The notes under the pieces are model-generated. The model was not told where the DNA came from and searched no databases. It saw nothing but the letters and a program-made list of their open reading frames with translations. From positions 1 through 64,000 of the forward strand of contig NZ_FXAR01000007.1 in NCBI RefSeq assembly GCF_900177745.1: DNA of 64,000 nucleotides, read 5' to 3'. The position numbers and the translations under genes are program-made. Origin of the DNA: Corynebacterium pollutisoli (GTDB taxonomy: Bacteria; Actinomycetota; Actinomycetes; Mycobacteriales; Mycobacteriaceae). Positions 40,984 through 51,859 of the stretch are shown in pieces (the stretch's first letter is position 1; each line of letters opens with the position of its first letter).

Positions 40984-41608
40984 GCAGGGCGGGCACGACG
41001 AGCAGGCCGGCGAGGATCGCCCACGCCGCGGGGCGCGCAAGGTTGAGGGTCGTGTTCATCCCGTTCTCCAGTGACACGAGCACCTCGGGATTGTCGCGGT
41101 CGTAGTAGAAACCCCAGCGCCCGCGGCGGTCCTTCTCCGAAGGCGGGTACGCGGCGTCGACACGGCGGTGCACCTGCACCATCTGACGGGCGAAGACCAC
41201 CGTCACCAACACCAGCGACCCGACCATGAGCAGTGAGCTCAAGGGCCCGTGGTGGCCCAGCAGGGAGCCGGTGACGCCGACCGCGTTGACGGTGGCGATC
41301 CAGAACAGCCACGCGGCCAGGGGCGGCATGATCTCCCGGGAAAGCATCTGCTGTCGCTCCCCCGCGTCCTGCGCGACGGCGTGGGTGAGCCCGGCGCTGG
41401 CGGCACCGGTGAGCGCCACGATCCCCGGCCCCAGGGCGACGAGCGCCACGGCCGACCCGAAGGACTTCGTCGCCCAGCCGTCCGGTTCACCCCGGGGACC
41501 GAAGTGGACGGGCATGGGGTCGGGCACCAGGTGGAAGTTCACCCACAGGTAGACCAGGCACACCGCCACGGCGGCGGGAATGCCCAGGTGCCAGGTGCGG
41601 GCGCTCAT
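40955..41608 (-). CDS. Membrane protein with DUF1648/DUF5808-like features
   Basis: A 217-residue protein with five or six hydrophobic segments. The first loop reads LVPDPMPVHFGPRGEPDGW, the Pro-x-His-Phe pattern of DUF1648 proteins, and the later cytoplasmic loop RWGFYYDRDNPEVLVSLENG matches the DUF5808 style. It starts at ATG 41608, overlapping the TGA of the acyl-CoA gene by four bases (ATGA), so the two are coupled. Function is unknown; relatives are often linked to GntR-type regulators, absent here. Confidence 0.75.
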   Translation of the reverse strand: MSARTWHLGIPAAVAVCLVYLWVNFHLVPDPMPVHFGPRGEPDGWATKSFGSAVALVALGPGIVALTGAASAGLTHAVAQDAGERQQMLSREIMPPLAAWLFWIATVNAVGVTGSLLGHHGPLSSLLMVGSLVLVTVVFARQMVQVHRRVDAAYPPSEKDRRGRWGFYYDRDNPEVLVSLENGMNTTLNLARPAAWAILAGLLVVPALLIVLVSVAG

Positions 41609-42612
41609 CGCAGGACGGCCCGGTACTCCTCCGGGTCGTGCGGGTCGGTCCACTGCGCGTCCTGCGTCTTGTCCACCAGCACGGCACGGATGCCCTCGAC
41701 GAAGTCGGGCTGGCGGCGGACGAGCTCGCCGAGACGCTCCTCGTTGTCGAGGCCGTCACGCAGGGTGGGGGCGTCGCGGTTGGCCAGGTAGAGCTCGGCG
41801 GCGGCGACGGTGGCGGACGGGGAGGCCTTCGCCATGAGGTCGCGGACGGTGTCGACGAACTCGCGGTTCGGGTGGGCGTCGAGCGCCGCGTCGATGTCCG
41901 CCCACGTACCCGCGCCGAAGGTGGCCTCGATGTCCTCGCGCCACGCCGCGACCTGGGACGGCTCGTCGGTGGTGGTGGAGTGCTTCTCCAGAGCCCCGTC
42001 GACGCCGAGTCCGATGACGTCCTCCGCGAAGGCGGCGGCGTCCTCCACGAGGTGGGTGGCCAGGCCGAGGTGGAGCATGTCGGCGGCGGTCATGCGGTAG
42101 GCGGTCAGGCCGATGAACGTGCCGATCGCCGGGGTGGAGTTCGGCCACCGCTGCGAGGACCAGGAGATGCCGACGTCGGTGATGTAGCCGATGGCCATCT
42201 CCGGCATCGACGCCCACGCCTTCGCGGTGGTGACGCGGTGGCTGCCGTGGGAGGACACGCCCAGGCCACCGCCCATGACGATGCCGTCCCACACCGCGAT
42301 GTACGGCTTGGGGTAGGTGCCGATGAGGTTGTCCATCGCGTACTCGTCGGAGAGGAACTGATCCACCGGGCCGTGGTCCCCGGCGAGGATGCCGTCGCGG
42401 GCCTGACGCACGTCACCGCCGGCGCAGAAGGCCTTCGGCGAGGCGGAGACGATGAGCACCTGCTCGATGTCCGGATCCTCGCGCCACCCCTCGAGGGCGT
42501 CGGTGATGATGCGGATCATCTCGTGGTTGAGGCTGTTGAGCGCCTTCGGACGGTCCAGTTCGAGGACACCGGTACGCTGGCGGACGCTGACATTCACGGG
42601 CTGTTCATTCAT
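41605..42612 (-). CDS. Enoyl-CoA hydratase/3-hydroxyisobutyryl-CoA hydrolase family protein
   Basis: A 335-residue crotonase-fold enzyme. Features are LELDRPKALNSLNHEM near residue 18, the oxyanion segment ASPKAFCAGGDVRQ near 62, WDGIVMGGGLGVSSHGSHRV near 108, and MPEMAIGYITDVGISW near 140. Length and the last segment fit 3-hydroxyisobutyryl-CoA hydrolase of valine breakdown better than a plain hydratase (about 260 residues). ATG 42612 has TAGGCT seven bases upstream, so it is leaderless. It is coupled to the membrane-protein gene behind it. No other valine-pathway gene is near. Confidence 0.83.
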   Translation of the reverse strand: MNEQPVNVSVRQRTGVLELDRPKALNSLNHEMIRIITDALEGWREDPDIEQVLIVSASPKAFCAGGDVRQARDGILAGDHGPVDQFLSDEYAMDNLIGTYPKPYIAVWDGIVMGGGLGVSSHGSHRVTTAKAWASMPEMAIGYITDVGISWSSQRWPNSTPAIGTFIGLTAYRMTAADMLHLGLATHLVEDAAAFAEDVIGLGVDGALEKHSTTTDEPSQVAAWREDIEATFGAGTWADIDAALDAHPNREFVDTVRDLMAKASPSATVAAAELYLANRDAPTLRDGLDNEERLGELVRRQPDFVEGIRAVLVDKTQDAQWTDPHDPEEYRAVLR

Positions 42613-42646
42613 GCCCGACAGCCTACCGACGCGAAAGGTCACAGTA

Positions 42647-43417
42647 ATGGAGTTCCGGATCATCGCCCTCGACATGGACGGCACGCTGCTCGACGCCGCC
42701 GGTCAGATCCCCGACTCCTTCTGGCCCGTCCTCGACGAGCTGCGCGCCCGCGACGTCGCCGTGGCACCCGCCTCCGGCCGCCAGCTGGCGACCCTGCAGG
42801 CGATCTTCCCCGGCGACACGTTCATCGCCGAGAACGGCACGTGCGTCTTCCACGACGGGGAGATCGTGTCCACCACGCTTCTCGACGACGCCACCGTCCA
42901 CGCCGTCATCGATGTCGCCCTCGCCGCGGACATGGACCTCGTGGTGTGCACCCCCACCGTCGCCTACCACCGCCCGGGCATCTCGGCGGAGACGGAGGCG
43001 GAGCTGCAGAAGTACTACCACTCCCGCCACGCCACGGAGGACCTGCACGCGGTGACCGACGTCATCAAGCTGGCGGTCTTCACCACCGACATCGCCGAGG
43101 ACACCATCTACCCCGTGCTTCTCGACGCCGCCCCCGAGGCCAACGTCGTCGTCTCCGGCGCCCACTGGGTGGACATCATGCACGCCGACGCGGGCAAGGG
43201 CCGGGCGCTGACGGCGCTCGCGGAGGCGATGGGCGTCGATAAGCGGCAGACCGCCGCCTTCGGAGACTATCTCAACGATCTCGAGCTGCTGGAGGCGGCG
43301 GGCACGGCGTGGGCGATGGACAACGCCCACCCCGACATCAAGGCGATCGCCGATCACATCGCACCGCCGAACACGGAGGCCGGCGTGGTCACCGTCCTCC
43401 GTACACTGCTGGATTAG
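42647..43417 (+). CDS. HAD-superfamily Cof-type phosphatase
   Basis: A 256-residue HAD-IIB phosphatase. Motif I is IALDMDGTLLDAAG (nucleophile Asp near residue 8), motif II is the Ser in APASGRQLATL near 43, and motif IV is AAFGDYLNDLELLEAAG near 205. It probably dephosphorylates a sugar phosphate or flavin intermediate; the substrate cannot be given. ATG 42647 has GAAAGG upstream. The repeat at 43231 encodes GVDKR just before motif IV. Its stop is directly abutted by the convergent ppk2 stop. Confidence 0.87.
   Translation: MEFRIIALDMDGTLLDAAGQIPDSFWPVLDELRARDVAVAPASGRQLATLQAIFPGDTFIAENGTCVFHDGEIVSTTLLDDATVHAVIDVALAADMDLVVCTPTVAYHRPGISAETEAELQKYYHSRHATEDLHAVTDVIKLAVFTTDIAEDTIYPVLLDAAPEANVVVSGAHWVDIMHADAGKGRALTALAEAMGVDKRQTAAFGDYLNDLELLEAAGTAWAMDNAHPDIKAIADHIAPPNTEAGVVTVLRTLLD
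43231..43244 (+). repeat. Copy of the GGCGTCGAYAAGC repeat
   Basis: GGGCGTCGATAAGC in frame as Gly-Val-Asp-Lys followed by Arg within the HAD phosphatase. Confidence 0.7.
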
Positions 43418-44299
43418 CTACTTCCTGTCCTTCTTGGCCTTGTCCTTCTTGCGCTTCGGCTGCGCCAGCTTCGACGCGACATCAGGGACGTAGCGGAACT
43501 CGGCGCGCGGCGGGCGCTCGTAGCCGTTGTCGGATTCCGGGCGCTCCGGGATTTGCGGCAGGGGGCGCTCGATCTTCTCGTAGGGGATCGTCGACAGCAG
43601 GTGGTTGATGACGTTGATGCGCGAACGCTTCTTGTCCTCGCTCTCCACGGTGTACCAGGGTGCCGAGGGGATGTCCGTGTGGATGAACATCTCGTCCTTC
43701 GCCCGCGAGTACTCCTCCCAGCGGGTGATGGACTGCAGGTCCATCGGGGAGAGCTTCCAGCGGCGCAGCGGATCCTCCAGGCGCGACTTGAAACGCGCCA
43801 GCTGCTCCTCGTCGGAGACGGAGAACCAGTACTTGCGCAGCATGATGCCGTCCTCGACGAGCAGGCGCTCGAAGATCGGGGCCTGGTGGAGGAAGCGGCG
43901 GTACTCCTGCGAGGTGCAGAAGCCCATGACGCGCTCGACACCCGCGCGGTTGTACCAGGAGCGGTCGAAGATGACGATCTCACCGGCGGTCGGGAGCTTC
44001 TCGACGTACCGCTGGAAGTACCACTGCCCCTGCTCACGGGAGCTCGGGGCCGGCAGTGCCTCGATGCGGGCGGTGCGGGGGTTGAGGTACTGGGTGATGC
44101 GCTTGATGGCGGAACCCTTACCGGCGGCGTCGCGGCCCTCCATGATGATGACCACGCGGGCACCGGTCTCGACGACCCACTGCTGCATGTCCACCAGCTC
44201 CGCCTGGAGGCGCTTGAGTTCCTTCTCGTAGGCCTTGTTGTCCAGTTTGTTCGGCTTGGTGACTTTCTCAGCCTTGTCGGTGGTGTCCTTGTTGCCCAT
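43418..44299 (-). CDS. ppk2: Polyphosphate kinase 2
   Basis: A 293-residue PPK2 that moves phosphate between polyphosphate and nucleoside diphosphates. The P-loop is EGRDAAGKGSAIKRITQYL (near 52-70), followed by the lid region REQGQWYFQRYVEKLP and the DRSWYNRAGVERVMGF motif near 113 and KYWFSVSDEEQ near 160. One-domain PPK2-I enzymes of C. glutamicum make polyphosphate. ATG 44299 has TACGCT seven bases upstream in the 16-base gap behind the monooxygenase gene. Both tails are Lys-rich. Confidence 0.95.
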   Translation of the reverse strand: MGNKDTTDKAEKVTKPNKLDNKAYEKELKRLQAELVDMQQWVVETGARVVIIMEGRDAAGKGSAIKRITQYLNPRTARIEALPAPSSREQGQWYFQRYVEKLPTAGEIVIFDRSWYNRAGVERVMGFCTSQEYRRFLHQAPIFERLLVEDGIMLRKYWFSVSDEEQLARFKSRLEDPLRRWKLSPMDLQSITRWEEYSRAKDEMFIHTDIPSAPWYTVESEDKKRSRINVINHLLSTIPYEKIERPLPQIPERPESDNGYERPPRAEFRYVPDVASKLAQPKRKKDKAKKDRK

Positions 44300-44315
44300 G
44301 TTTCACAGCGTACCG

Positions 44316-44639
44316 TCAGCCGACCTGGAACTCGGCCATACGGTCCCAGTCCGTCTTGCCCTCGATCACCGTGTTGATGATCTGCGGGGTCTCCGCCAGG
44401 ATCGTCGGGAACAGCTCGGTGGCTTTCCGGAAATGCTCGGAGTTGACGTGCGCCTCGGCGGCGTCGTCCTGGAAGGCCTCGTTGAGGAGGTACTCGCTCG
44501 GGTCATCGGTATTGCGCGCCCAGTCGAAGAAGATGCAGCCCTCCTCGGCGCGGGTGGCGGTGGTGAACTCGTCGACCAGCTCACGGAAGTTGTCGACGTA
44601 CTCGGGCAGGGGCTTGAATCGCACGTTGATGAGGATCAT
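44316..44639 (-). CDS. Antibiotic biosynthesis monooxygenase (ABM) domain protein
   Basis: A 107-residue dimeric alpha/beta-barrel protein of the ABM/YgiN type: ILINVRFKPLPEYVDNFREL, EEGCIFFDWARNTDDPSEYL and EAFQDDAAEAHVNSEHF are the typical strand-helix segments, with the conserved His near residue 70. Related proteins act on quinones or, in other branches, haem. TACGCT seven bases before ATG 44639 makes it leaderless. It is divergent from the redoxin gene. Substrate is unknown. Confidence 0.82.
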   Translation of the reverse strand: MILINVRFKPLPEYVDNFRELVDEFTTATRAEEGCIFFDWARNTDDPSEYLLNEAFQDDAAEAHVNSEHFRKATELFPTILAETPQIINTVIEGKTDWDRMAEFQVG

Positions 44640-44701
44640 GGCCCCCAGCGTACCGACGAGTAGACTGTGACCTAATACACACGGATGCCCAGGAGGCCGT
44701 C

Positions 44702-45156
44702 ATGGCTGCCCACGAACCCTTCGAGTTCGATGTCACCGAGTGGTTCAACTCGGACCCGCTCACGGTCGAGGACCTGCACGGCAGGGTCGTGCTGGTGGAG
44801 TTCTTCCAGATGCTGTGCCCCGGCTGCGTCAACCACTCCCTCCCCCAGGCGAAGCGGGTGCACCGGATGGTGAAGAACGACCAGCTGGTGGTGCTGGGCA
44901 TCCACTCCGTCTTCGAGCACCACGACGTCACGGGCCCCGCGGCACTGGAGGTGTTCCTCAAGGAGTTCGGCATCACGTTCCCCGTCGCCGTCGACCGCCC
45001 CGGCGAGGTCCTGCCGAAGACGATGAAACGCTGGCGACTGGAGGGCACCCCCACCACGATGCTCATCGACCGGCAGGGCCGCGTCCGCCAGACCTGGCTC
45101 GGCCAGCTCGACGACCTCGCACTCGGGGTGTGGCTGGGGACGCTGCTGGCGGAGGA

Positions 45157-45160
<4 letters not shown>
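44702..45160 (+). CDS. Thioredoxin-like/redoxin protein with CPGC motif
   Basis: A 152-residue cytoplasmic thioredoxin-fold protein without a signal peptide. The active site is FFQMLCPGCVNHSLP near residue 36, a CxxC as in TlpA/AhpC-like proteins, and the cis-Pro segment is EGTPTTMLIDRQGR near 116. It may reduce or form disulfides or act as a peroxiredoxin-like enzyme. AGGAGG lies six bases before ATG 44702 and TAGACT is a likely -10 box. The 3' end overlaps the convergent ABC-F gene by four bases. Confidence 0.83.
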
Positions 45161-46965
<1,805 letters not shown>

Positions 46966-47026
46966 GTCAACAGGTCAGTCTAGGCGTTGGGGCGGGACGG
47001 CAGGCAATCTTTCCGGCGCGGCAGTT

Positions 47027-47053
47027 GATAACGGTTATCGTTTGCATTAATGT
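47027..47053 (+). promoter_or_regulatory. Zur-like operator and -10 box of the zinc chaperone gene
   Basis: GATAACGGTTATC (47027-47039) is a perfect palindrome with the GATAA/TTATC arms typical of actinobacterial Zur sites. It lies between the expected -35 position and the -10 box TAATGT (47048-47053), which is seven bases before the ATG, so bound repressor would block a leaderless promoter. Confidence 0.65.
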
Positions 47054-47060
47054 TCCGCGC

Positions 47061-48425
47061 ATGCAGAAACGAATCCGCCCCGGCGCACTCGCCGTGCCCG
47101 CAGTCCTCACGTCCCTGCTCCTCGCCGCCTGCGGTGACGCCGCAACCGACACCGCCACCACCGCCACCACCGAGACCACCGCTGCCGCGACGAGCAGCGC
47201 GCACGTCGGGGCGTCGGCAAGCGAGCTCAAGGAGGTCTCCAGCATCACGCCGCGCGTGGTCATCGCCCACGAGGACGGCCTCAGCGTCCTCGACACCGCC
47301 ACCGGCGAGATCATCTCCGAGACGGAGCTTTCCGGCTTCCAGCGCCTGAACAACTCCGGCGATGGACGCCACGTCATGGTCACCGACGGCAACAAGTTCG
47401 TCGCCTTCGACGCCGCGCTGAAGTCCCGCCCGCACGGTGACCACGCCCACCACTACTCCGGCGACCCGGAGCTGCGCGACCTCGCCTACGATGCCGACCT
47501 CGCCGGCCACGTCACCGTCAACGACGGCCTGACCGCCCTGTTCTCCGACGGCGCGGGCACGGCCCTCATCGTCCCGACCGACCAGATCGCCGAGGGCTAC
47601 CGCCCGGCGGACGGCGTGCTCGTCGAGAGCGGCGACCCCCACCACGGTGTGGCCGTTCCGTTCCGGGACGGGTCGGTGCTCATCACCGTCGGCACCGAGA
47701 AGGAGCGCCACACGATCCAGTACCGCGATGCCGAGGGCGAGGTCATCTCCGAGACCACCGACTGCCCCGGCATCCACGGTGAGGCCGTCGCCACTGACGG
47801 CGCGGTGGCGTTCGGCTGCACCGACGGCCCGGTCGTGTTCGACGGCGCGGACTTCCACAAGATCACCCCCGCTGAGGGTGTCGACTACCAGCGTTCCGGC
47901 AACCTCGCCGGCCACGCCGGCTCCCCGATCATCCTCGGCGACTACAAGGTGGACAAGGACGCCGACCTCGAGCGCCCGACCCAGATCAACCTCATCGACA
48001 CCCGCGACAACACCATGCAGCAGGTGGAGCTCGACAGCTCCTACTGGTTCCGCTCCCTCGGCCGCGGACCGGCCGGCGAGGCCCTCGTGCTCACCTACGA
48101 CGGCCACCTCAAGATGATCGACCCCGAGTCCGGTGAGATCACCGCCGACATCCCGGCCATCGAGGCCTGGGAAGAGAAGGACGAATGGCAGGAGCCGGGC
48201 CCGATCCTGCAGGTCTCCGGCGACATCGCCTACATCACCGACGCCGAGAAGCAGGAGCTCGTCCTGGTCGACCTGACCTCCGGCGAGGTCACCGAGCGCT
48301 TCTCCCTCGAGGTCGCGCCGGTGGAGATCGCGGTGGTCGACGGGATCGCAGCCGCCGATGCGGAGCAGCTCGCCGGCGGGCACGATCATGGTCACGAGCA
48401 CGATCACGAGGGCCACGACCACTAG
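47061..48425 (+). CDS. AztD-like periplasmic zinc-binding lipoprotein
   Basis: A 454-residue exported protein with lipobox LLLAAC (Cys near residue 23) and a Thr/Ala linker. A beta-propeller-like body follows, with repeats such as RVVIAHEDGLSVLDTATGEI and PTQINLIDTRDNTMQQVEL. Metal-binding stretches are RPHGDHAHHYSGD near 130 and a C-terminal GHDHGHEHDHEGHDH. This matches AztD, a zinc metallochaperone that loads the solute-binding protein of a zinc ABC importer, and the Zur-regulated secreted protein of the C. glutamicum cg0040 locus. Here no importer gene is adjacent, which is unusual. The upstream Zur-like palindrome supports expression under zinc starvation. Confidence 0.82.
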   Translation: MQKRIRPGALAVPAVLTSLLLAACGDAATDTATTATTETTAAATSSAHVGASASELKEVSSITPRVVIAHEDGLSVLDTATGEIISETELSGFQRLNNSGDGRHVMVTDGNKFVAFDAALKSRPHGDHAHHYSGDPELRDLAYDADLAGHVTVNDGLTALFSDGAGTALIVPTDQIAEGYRPADGVLVESGDPHHGVAVPFRDGSVLITVGTEKERHTIQYRDAEGEVISETTDCPGIHGEAVATDGAVAFGCTDGPVVFDGADFHKITPAEGVDYQRSGNLAGHAGSPIILGDYKVDKDADLERPTQINLIDTRDNTMQQVELDSSYWFRSLGRGPAGEALVLTYDGHLKMIDPESGEITADIPAIEAWEEKDEWQEPGPILQVSGDIAYITDAEKQELVLVDLTSGEVTERFSLEVAPVEIAVVDGIAAADAEQLAGGHDHGHEHDHEGHDH

Positions 48426-48447
48426 AGCGATGCTTCGCGACGGGCCC

Positions 48448-48480
48448 GGGGAGTCCGCAGCTGCGGACTGCAGACTCCCC
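48448..48480. terminator. Nested hairpin built on the AGTCCGCAGCTGCGGACT palindrome
   Basis: GGGGAGTC (48448-48455) pairs with GACTCCCC (48473-48480); within it the perfect palindrome 48452-48469 can fold alone. The two structures exclude each other in part. It lies between the zinc chaperone gene and the HNH-type gene and may end the former. Confidence 0.65.
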
Positions 48481-48571
48481 TGACCTGGGATAATGGCGAC
48501 CGGATCGATATGTCCGGTGGGCATGTTACGGTGCGGATGATCGAACACCAATTCGACATCCCGGGGGAAAC

Positions 48572-50002
48572 ATGCTCACGACCATCATCGACCAGACCGA
48601 CACCCAGCTCACCACCGCCATCTCCGACTCCCACCTCCAGCTCACCCATCACAAGGCCCGCTTCATCCTCTCCACCGCCGAGTTCGAGCGCCGCGACCTC
48701 GCACGCTCCCACGGCGCACCCAACACCGCCACCTGGCTGCAGCGCAGTTTCGGCCTCTCCCGAGCCACGGCGTACGAATACCTCGGTGTCGGTCGGAAGC
48801 TGCAGCGGTTTCCACAGCTCGCCGACGCGTTCCTCGACACCGCGTTCTCCTATTCCGTCGTCCGCCTGCTGTTGCGCTACATGACCGAGGACAACGTCGA
48901 GGAGCTCATCGCTCTCGCCCGCCAACACCCGCTGGCGGAACTGATTCTGCTGCTCGCCGGGCGCGACCAGCCCGATTCGAAGCCCACCCTCAACAAGATC
49001 AGCGTGGTCACCGACCCTGAGACCGGGGAGGTCCGCATCTGGGGGCGCCTGGACCCCGAGCGGGGGGCGGAGTTAAAAGCGGCGCTGAAGATCTCGGAGC
49101 TGGCCAACCTCGTTGACCTCGACTCAGTCGACCAGGAGGTGCTGGAGGATCCGGAGGCCGTCGAGAAGCTCATCGACGAGGCCCGCGACAAGGACACCGG
49201 AAACACCGGGGACACCGGGGTCACCGGGGTCACCGACCACGCAGCGCCGGAGGCCGAGCCCGAGAACCCTCCCACCCGCACACGTTTCGGAACCGGCCTG
49301 TCGGTCACGGTCTTCACGGCGTTCATGGGTCTGGTCAACATGGCGCGCAGTCATCCGCTCAGCCGGGTGCGGGCACCCGGCGCGGAGGTCAACGTACTGT
49401 TCACGCCGGACCACCGCGCGTTCCTGCCCGGCCACCACGGCGGGCAGACGGGGCAGCTCATCCGGCATGTCCTCAACGGGTCGGTGCGCTTCCACCTCCT
49501 GGATCGAACGGGGCTGACGCTCAAGGTGACCCGGTCCACCCGGTTGGCGTCCGAGGCCCAGATGAAGGCGCTGCTGACCGCGTGGGGGTATCAGTGTGCC
49601 GGACCCGGATGTTCGCACACGCAGTTTCTCGAGTTCCACCACATCGTCGACTGGCAGTATGGCGGGGCCACGGAGCTCCCCAACCTCATCCCGCTGTGTT
49701 CGGGGTGTCACGCGCTGGTGTCGGCTGGCATCATGACGATCGTGCCCGAGCAGGATCCGCGGTTCCTCCGCTTCCGCCTGCCGGGCGGAGAGTCCTACAC
49801 CTCGGAGAACCGGGGGTTGGCGGTCACCGACGCTTCACTCGGTGCCTGGGGTGACAAGTACTTCTCCGGACCGGTGCCGAAGGGCGATGAGGATCTGCTG
49901 CAGGTGTGGGAGCACGCGGACAGCTTCGCGGATCCCGAATCGGAGGAAGCAGCGGAGGCGGCGGAGAGTCCGCAGCGGCGGACCCCCGAGGACGTCAACT
50001 GA
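48572..50002 (+). CDS. HNH endonuclease-type protein (DUF222/13E12 family)
   Basis: A complete 476-residue member of the family that is cut off at the left window edge. The N-terminal helical DUF222-like domain (about 1-190; TATWLQRSFGLSRATAYEYL near 50) leads into a Thr/Gly/Asp low-complexity linker near 210. The C-terminal HNH module near 350-385 reads CAGPGCSHTQFLEFHHIVDW and then PNLIPLCSGCHALVSAG, with all zinc Cys and the HH pair. The tail carries a variant palindrome (49967). Multiple copies per genome are usual, and mobility like the mycobacterial REP13E12 has been proposed; nuclease activity is inferred. The 3' end overlaps ispE by eight bases. Confidence 0.88.
   Translation: MLTTIIDQTDTQLTTAISDSHLQLTHHKARFILSTAEFERRDLARSHGAPNTATWLQRSFGLSRATAYEYLGVGRKLQRFPQLADAFLDTAFSYSVVRLLLRYMTEDNVEELIALARQHPLAELILLLAGRDQPDSKPTLNKISVVTDPETGEVRIWGRLDPERGAELKAALKISELANLVDLDSVDQEVLEDPEAVEKLIDEARDKDTGNTGDTGVTGVTDHAAPEAEPENPPTRTRFGTGLSVTVFTAFMGLVNMARSHPLSRVRAPGAEVNVLFTPDHRAFLPGHHGGQTGQLIRHVLNGSVRFHLLDRTGLTLKVTRSTRLASEAQMKALLTAWGYQCAGPGCSHTQFLEFHHIVDWQYGGATELPNLIPLCSGCHALVSAGIMTIVPEQDPRFLRFRLPGGESYTSENRGLAVTDASLGAWGDKYFSGPVPKGDEDLLQVWEHADSFADPESEEAAEAAESPQRRTPEDVN
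49967..49983. repeat. Variant palindrome AGTCCGCAGCGGCGGAC
   Basis: Differs from the family palindrome by one base at the centre. It is read in a different frame (Ser-Pro-Gln-Arg-Arg) at the C-terminus of the HNH-type protein. Confidence 0.55.
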
Positions 50003-50963
50003 TGAGGTGGGCGCCCTTCGCGGGGCCGTGGGCGACCGTTCCCGAGTACGCACCGTCGGCCAGGAGATCATCGAGGACATCCCGCGCGTGAAGCTCCGAT
50101 TCGCACAGAAACGCCACGGTCGGACCCGAACCGGACACCATCCCCATGAGGGCTCCGGCGTCCAGGCCCGCGCGGCGCATGGCCTCGACGTCCGGGCGCA
50201 GGTGCCGGGCAGGCACCTCCAGGTCGTTGTGGAGGGCCCCGGCGACCTCGCGCGGATTGCCGCTGAGCAGGGCCTTCGACAGAACCTCGGTCTCCATGCG
50301 TGGGCCCGGCGCCGTCCCCTGTTCCCGCATGTCGTCGAGCTCCCGGAACACCACCGGGGTGGACAGCCCCTCCTTGAAGAAGACGAGTGCCCAGTGGTAC
50401 GTCCCGCGGGAGAGCATCGGCGTGAGCTGCTCGCCACGCCCGGTGCCGAGCATCGTCCCGCCCTGCAGGGTGAACGGCACATCGGAGCCGAGGTCCGCGG
50501 CCATCTCGAGCAGGGTCGCGGAGGTCAGGGCCGGCAGGCGCTCGGAGAGGAGGGCGTGCGCGGCCACGAGGGCGGCCGCGGCGTCGGCGGATCCGCCGGC
50601 CATGCCGCCGGCGGTGGGGATCCCCTTGTGGATGCTGATGTGCACCCGCTGGGCCTCCTCCAGGTCGTGGTGCCCGCGGTAGTGGTCGACGAGCTTATCG
50701 ACGGCGCGCCAGGCCAGGTTCGTGTCATCCGTCGGCACCGACGCCGCGTCCATGCCGGTCACGGACAGTCCGGAGACGATGGTGCCCTCACTGACCCGGT
50801 CCGTGTCGGGCGCGAGTTCCAGGGTGACCGTGTCTGAGAGGTTGAGGGACTGGAAGACGGAGACGAGGTCGTGATAGCCGTCGGGGCGCAGGGCACCGAC
50901 GCCCAGGTGCAGGTTGACCTTCGCGTGGCCGCGGGCGGTGACGGTGCGCATGCGCCGGGTCAT
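49995..50963 (-). CDS. ispE: 4-diphosphocytidyl-2-C-methyl-D-erythritol kinase
   Basis: IspE phosphorylates CDP-methylerythritol in the MEP route to isoprenoids. The 322-residue GHMP kinase has [19 protein letters not shown] at the N-terminus, the ATP loop [19 protein letters not shown] near 117, and the C-terminal [14 protein letters not shown] near 283. ATG 50963 overlaps the TGA of ksgA by four bases (ATGA). The order ksgA-ispE is conserved in mycobacteria (Rv1010-Rv1011). Confidence 0.95.
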   Translation of the reverse strand: MTRRMRTVTARGHAKVNLHLGVGALRPDGYHDLVSVFQSLNLSDTVTLELAPDTDRVSEGTIVSGLSVTGMDAASVPTDDTNLAWRAVDKLVDHYRGHHDLEEAQRVHISIHKGIPTAGGMAGGSADAAAALVAAHALLSERLPALTSATLLEMAADLGSDVPFTLQGGTMLGTGRGEQLTPMLSRGTYHWALVFFKEGLSTPVVFRELDDMREQGTAPGPRMETEVLSKALLSGNPREVAGALHNDLEVPARHLRPDVEAMRRAGLDAGALMGMVSGSGPTVAFLCESELHARDVLDDLLADGAYSGTVAHGPAKGAHLIS

Positions 50964-51835
50964 GCGCCGACCCCCGCCAGGCGGACGAAGTCGGTGACGT
51001 CGAGCTTCTCGCCGCGCAGCTGCGGGTCGATGTCCGCGGCGCGGAGAGCCTCCTCGGCTGCGGCCCCGGAACCGTAGTGCCCGGACAGGGCAGCACGCAG
51101 GGTCTTGCGGCGCTGGGCGAACGCGGCGTCGATGACCGGCCACACCTGGGCACGGGATTCGTCCGAGATCGGCCAGGGCTCGCTGCCCGGGTTGAAGCGG
51201 TCGATGCGCACCAGGCCGGACTCGATGTTGGGGGCCGGCCAGAAGACGTGCTTGCCGACGGATCCGGCGCGACGGACGTCTCCGTAGAACGCCGCCTTCA
51301 CGCTGGGGACGCCGTAGATCTTGGACCCCGGGCGGGCGGCCAGTCGGTCGGCGACCTCGGCCTGCACCATGACGAGCACCCGGCGGATCGACGGGAAAGT
51401 CGCCAGCAGGTGCAGCAGCACGGGGACGGAGACGTTGTAGGGCAGGTTGGCGACGAGAGCGGTCGGCTCGCCGAGGTCGGCGGGCTCCACCTTGAGGGCG
51501 TCCTTCTGCACGATGGTGAGCCTGTCCGCGTGGGCGGGGGCACGCCATGCGGCGGTGGCGGGCAGCTCCGCTGCCAGGCGCGGATCGATCTCCACTGCGG
51601 TGACCTTGTCTACCGTGTCCAGAAGGCCCAGCGTCAGCGAACCGAGCCCGGGCCCGACCTCGACGACATGGTCGTGGGGGTCGAGGTCGGCGGCCGCGAT
51701 GATCATCCGCACGGTGTTGGGGTCGTGCAGGAAGTTCTGGCCGAGCTTCTTCGTTGGGGTGACGTCGAGTTTCTCCGCCAGGGTGCGGATCTCCACGGGG
51801 CCGAGCAGGTCGGCGGGCTGGTCACTGGAGGTCAT
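50960..51835 (-). CDS. rsmA: 16S rRNA dimethyladenosine transferase (RsmA/KsgA)
   Basis: Methylates the two adjacent adenines at the 3' end of 16S rRNA during 30S assembly. The 291-residue protein shows [17 protein letters not shown] near 30, the SAM motif [16 protein letters not shown] near 60, and the catalytic [15 protein letters not shown] near 130. It is coupled to ispE by a four-base overlap. ATG 51835 begins 24 bases after the aldehyde dehydrogenase stop. Confidence 0.96.
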   Translation of the reverse strand: MTSSDQPADLLGPVEIRTLAEKLDVTPTKKLGQNFLHDPNTVRMIIAAADLDPHDHVVEVGPGLGSLTLGLLDTVDKVTAVEIDPRLAAELPATAAWRAPAHADRLTIVQKDALKVEPADLGEPTALVANLPYNVSVPVLLHLLATFPSIRRVLVMVQAEVADRLAARPGSKIYGVPSVKAAFYGDVRRAGSVGKHVFWPAPNIESGLVRIDRFNPGSEPWPISDESRAQVWPVIDAAFAQRRKTLRAALSGHYGSGAAAEEALRAADIDPQLRGEKLDVTDFVRLAGVGA

Positions 51836-51859
51836 GCAACCAATCTAGACCACCTGCGG

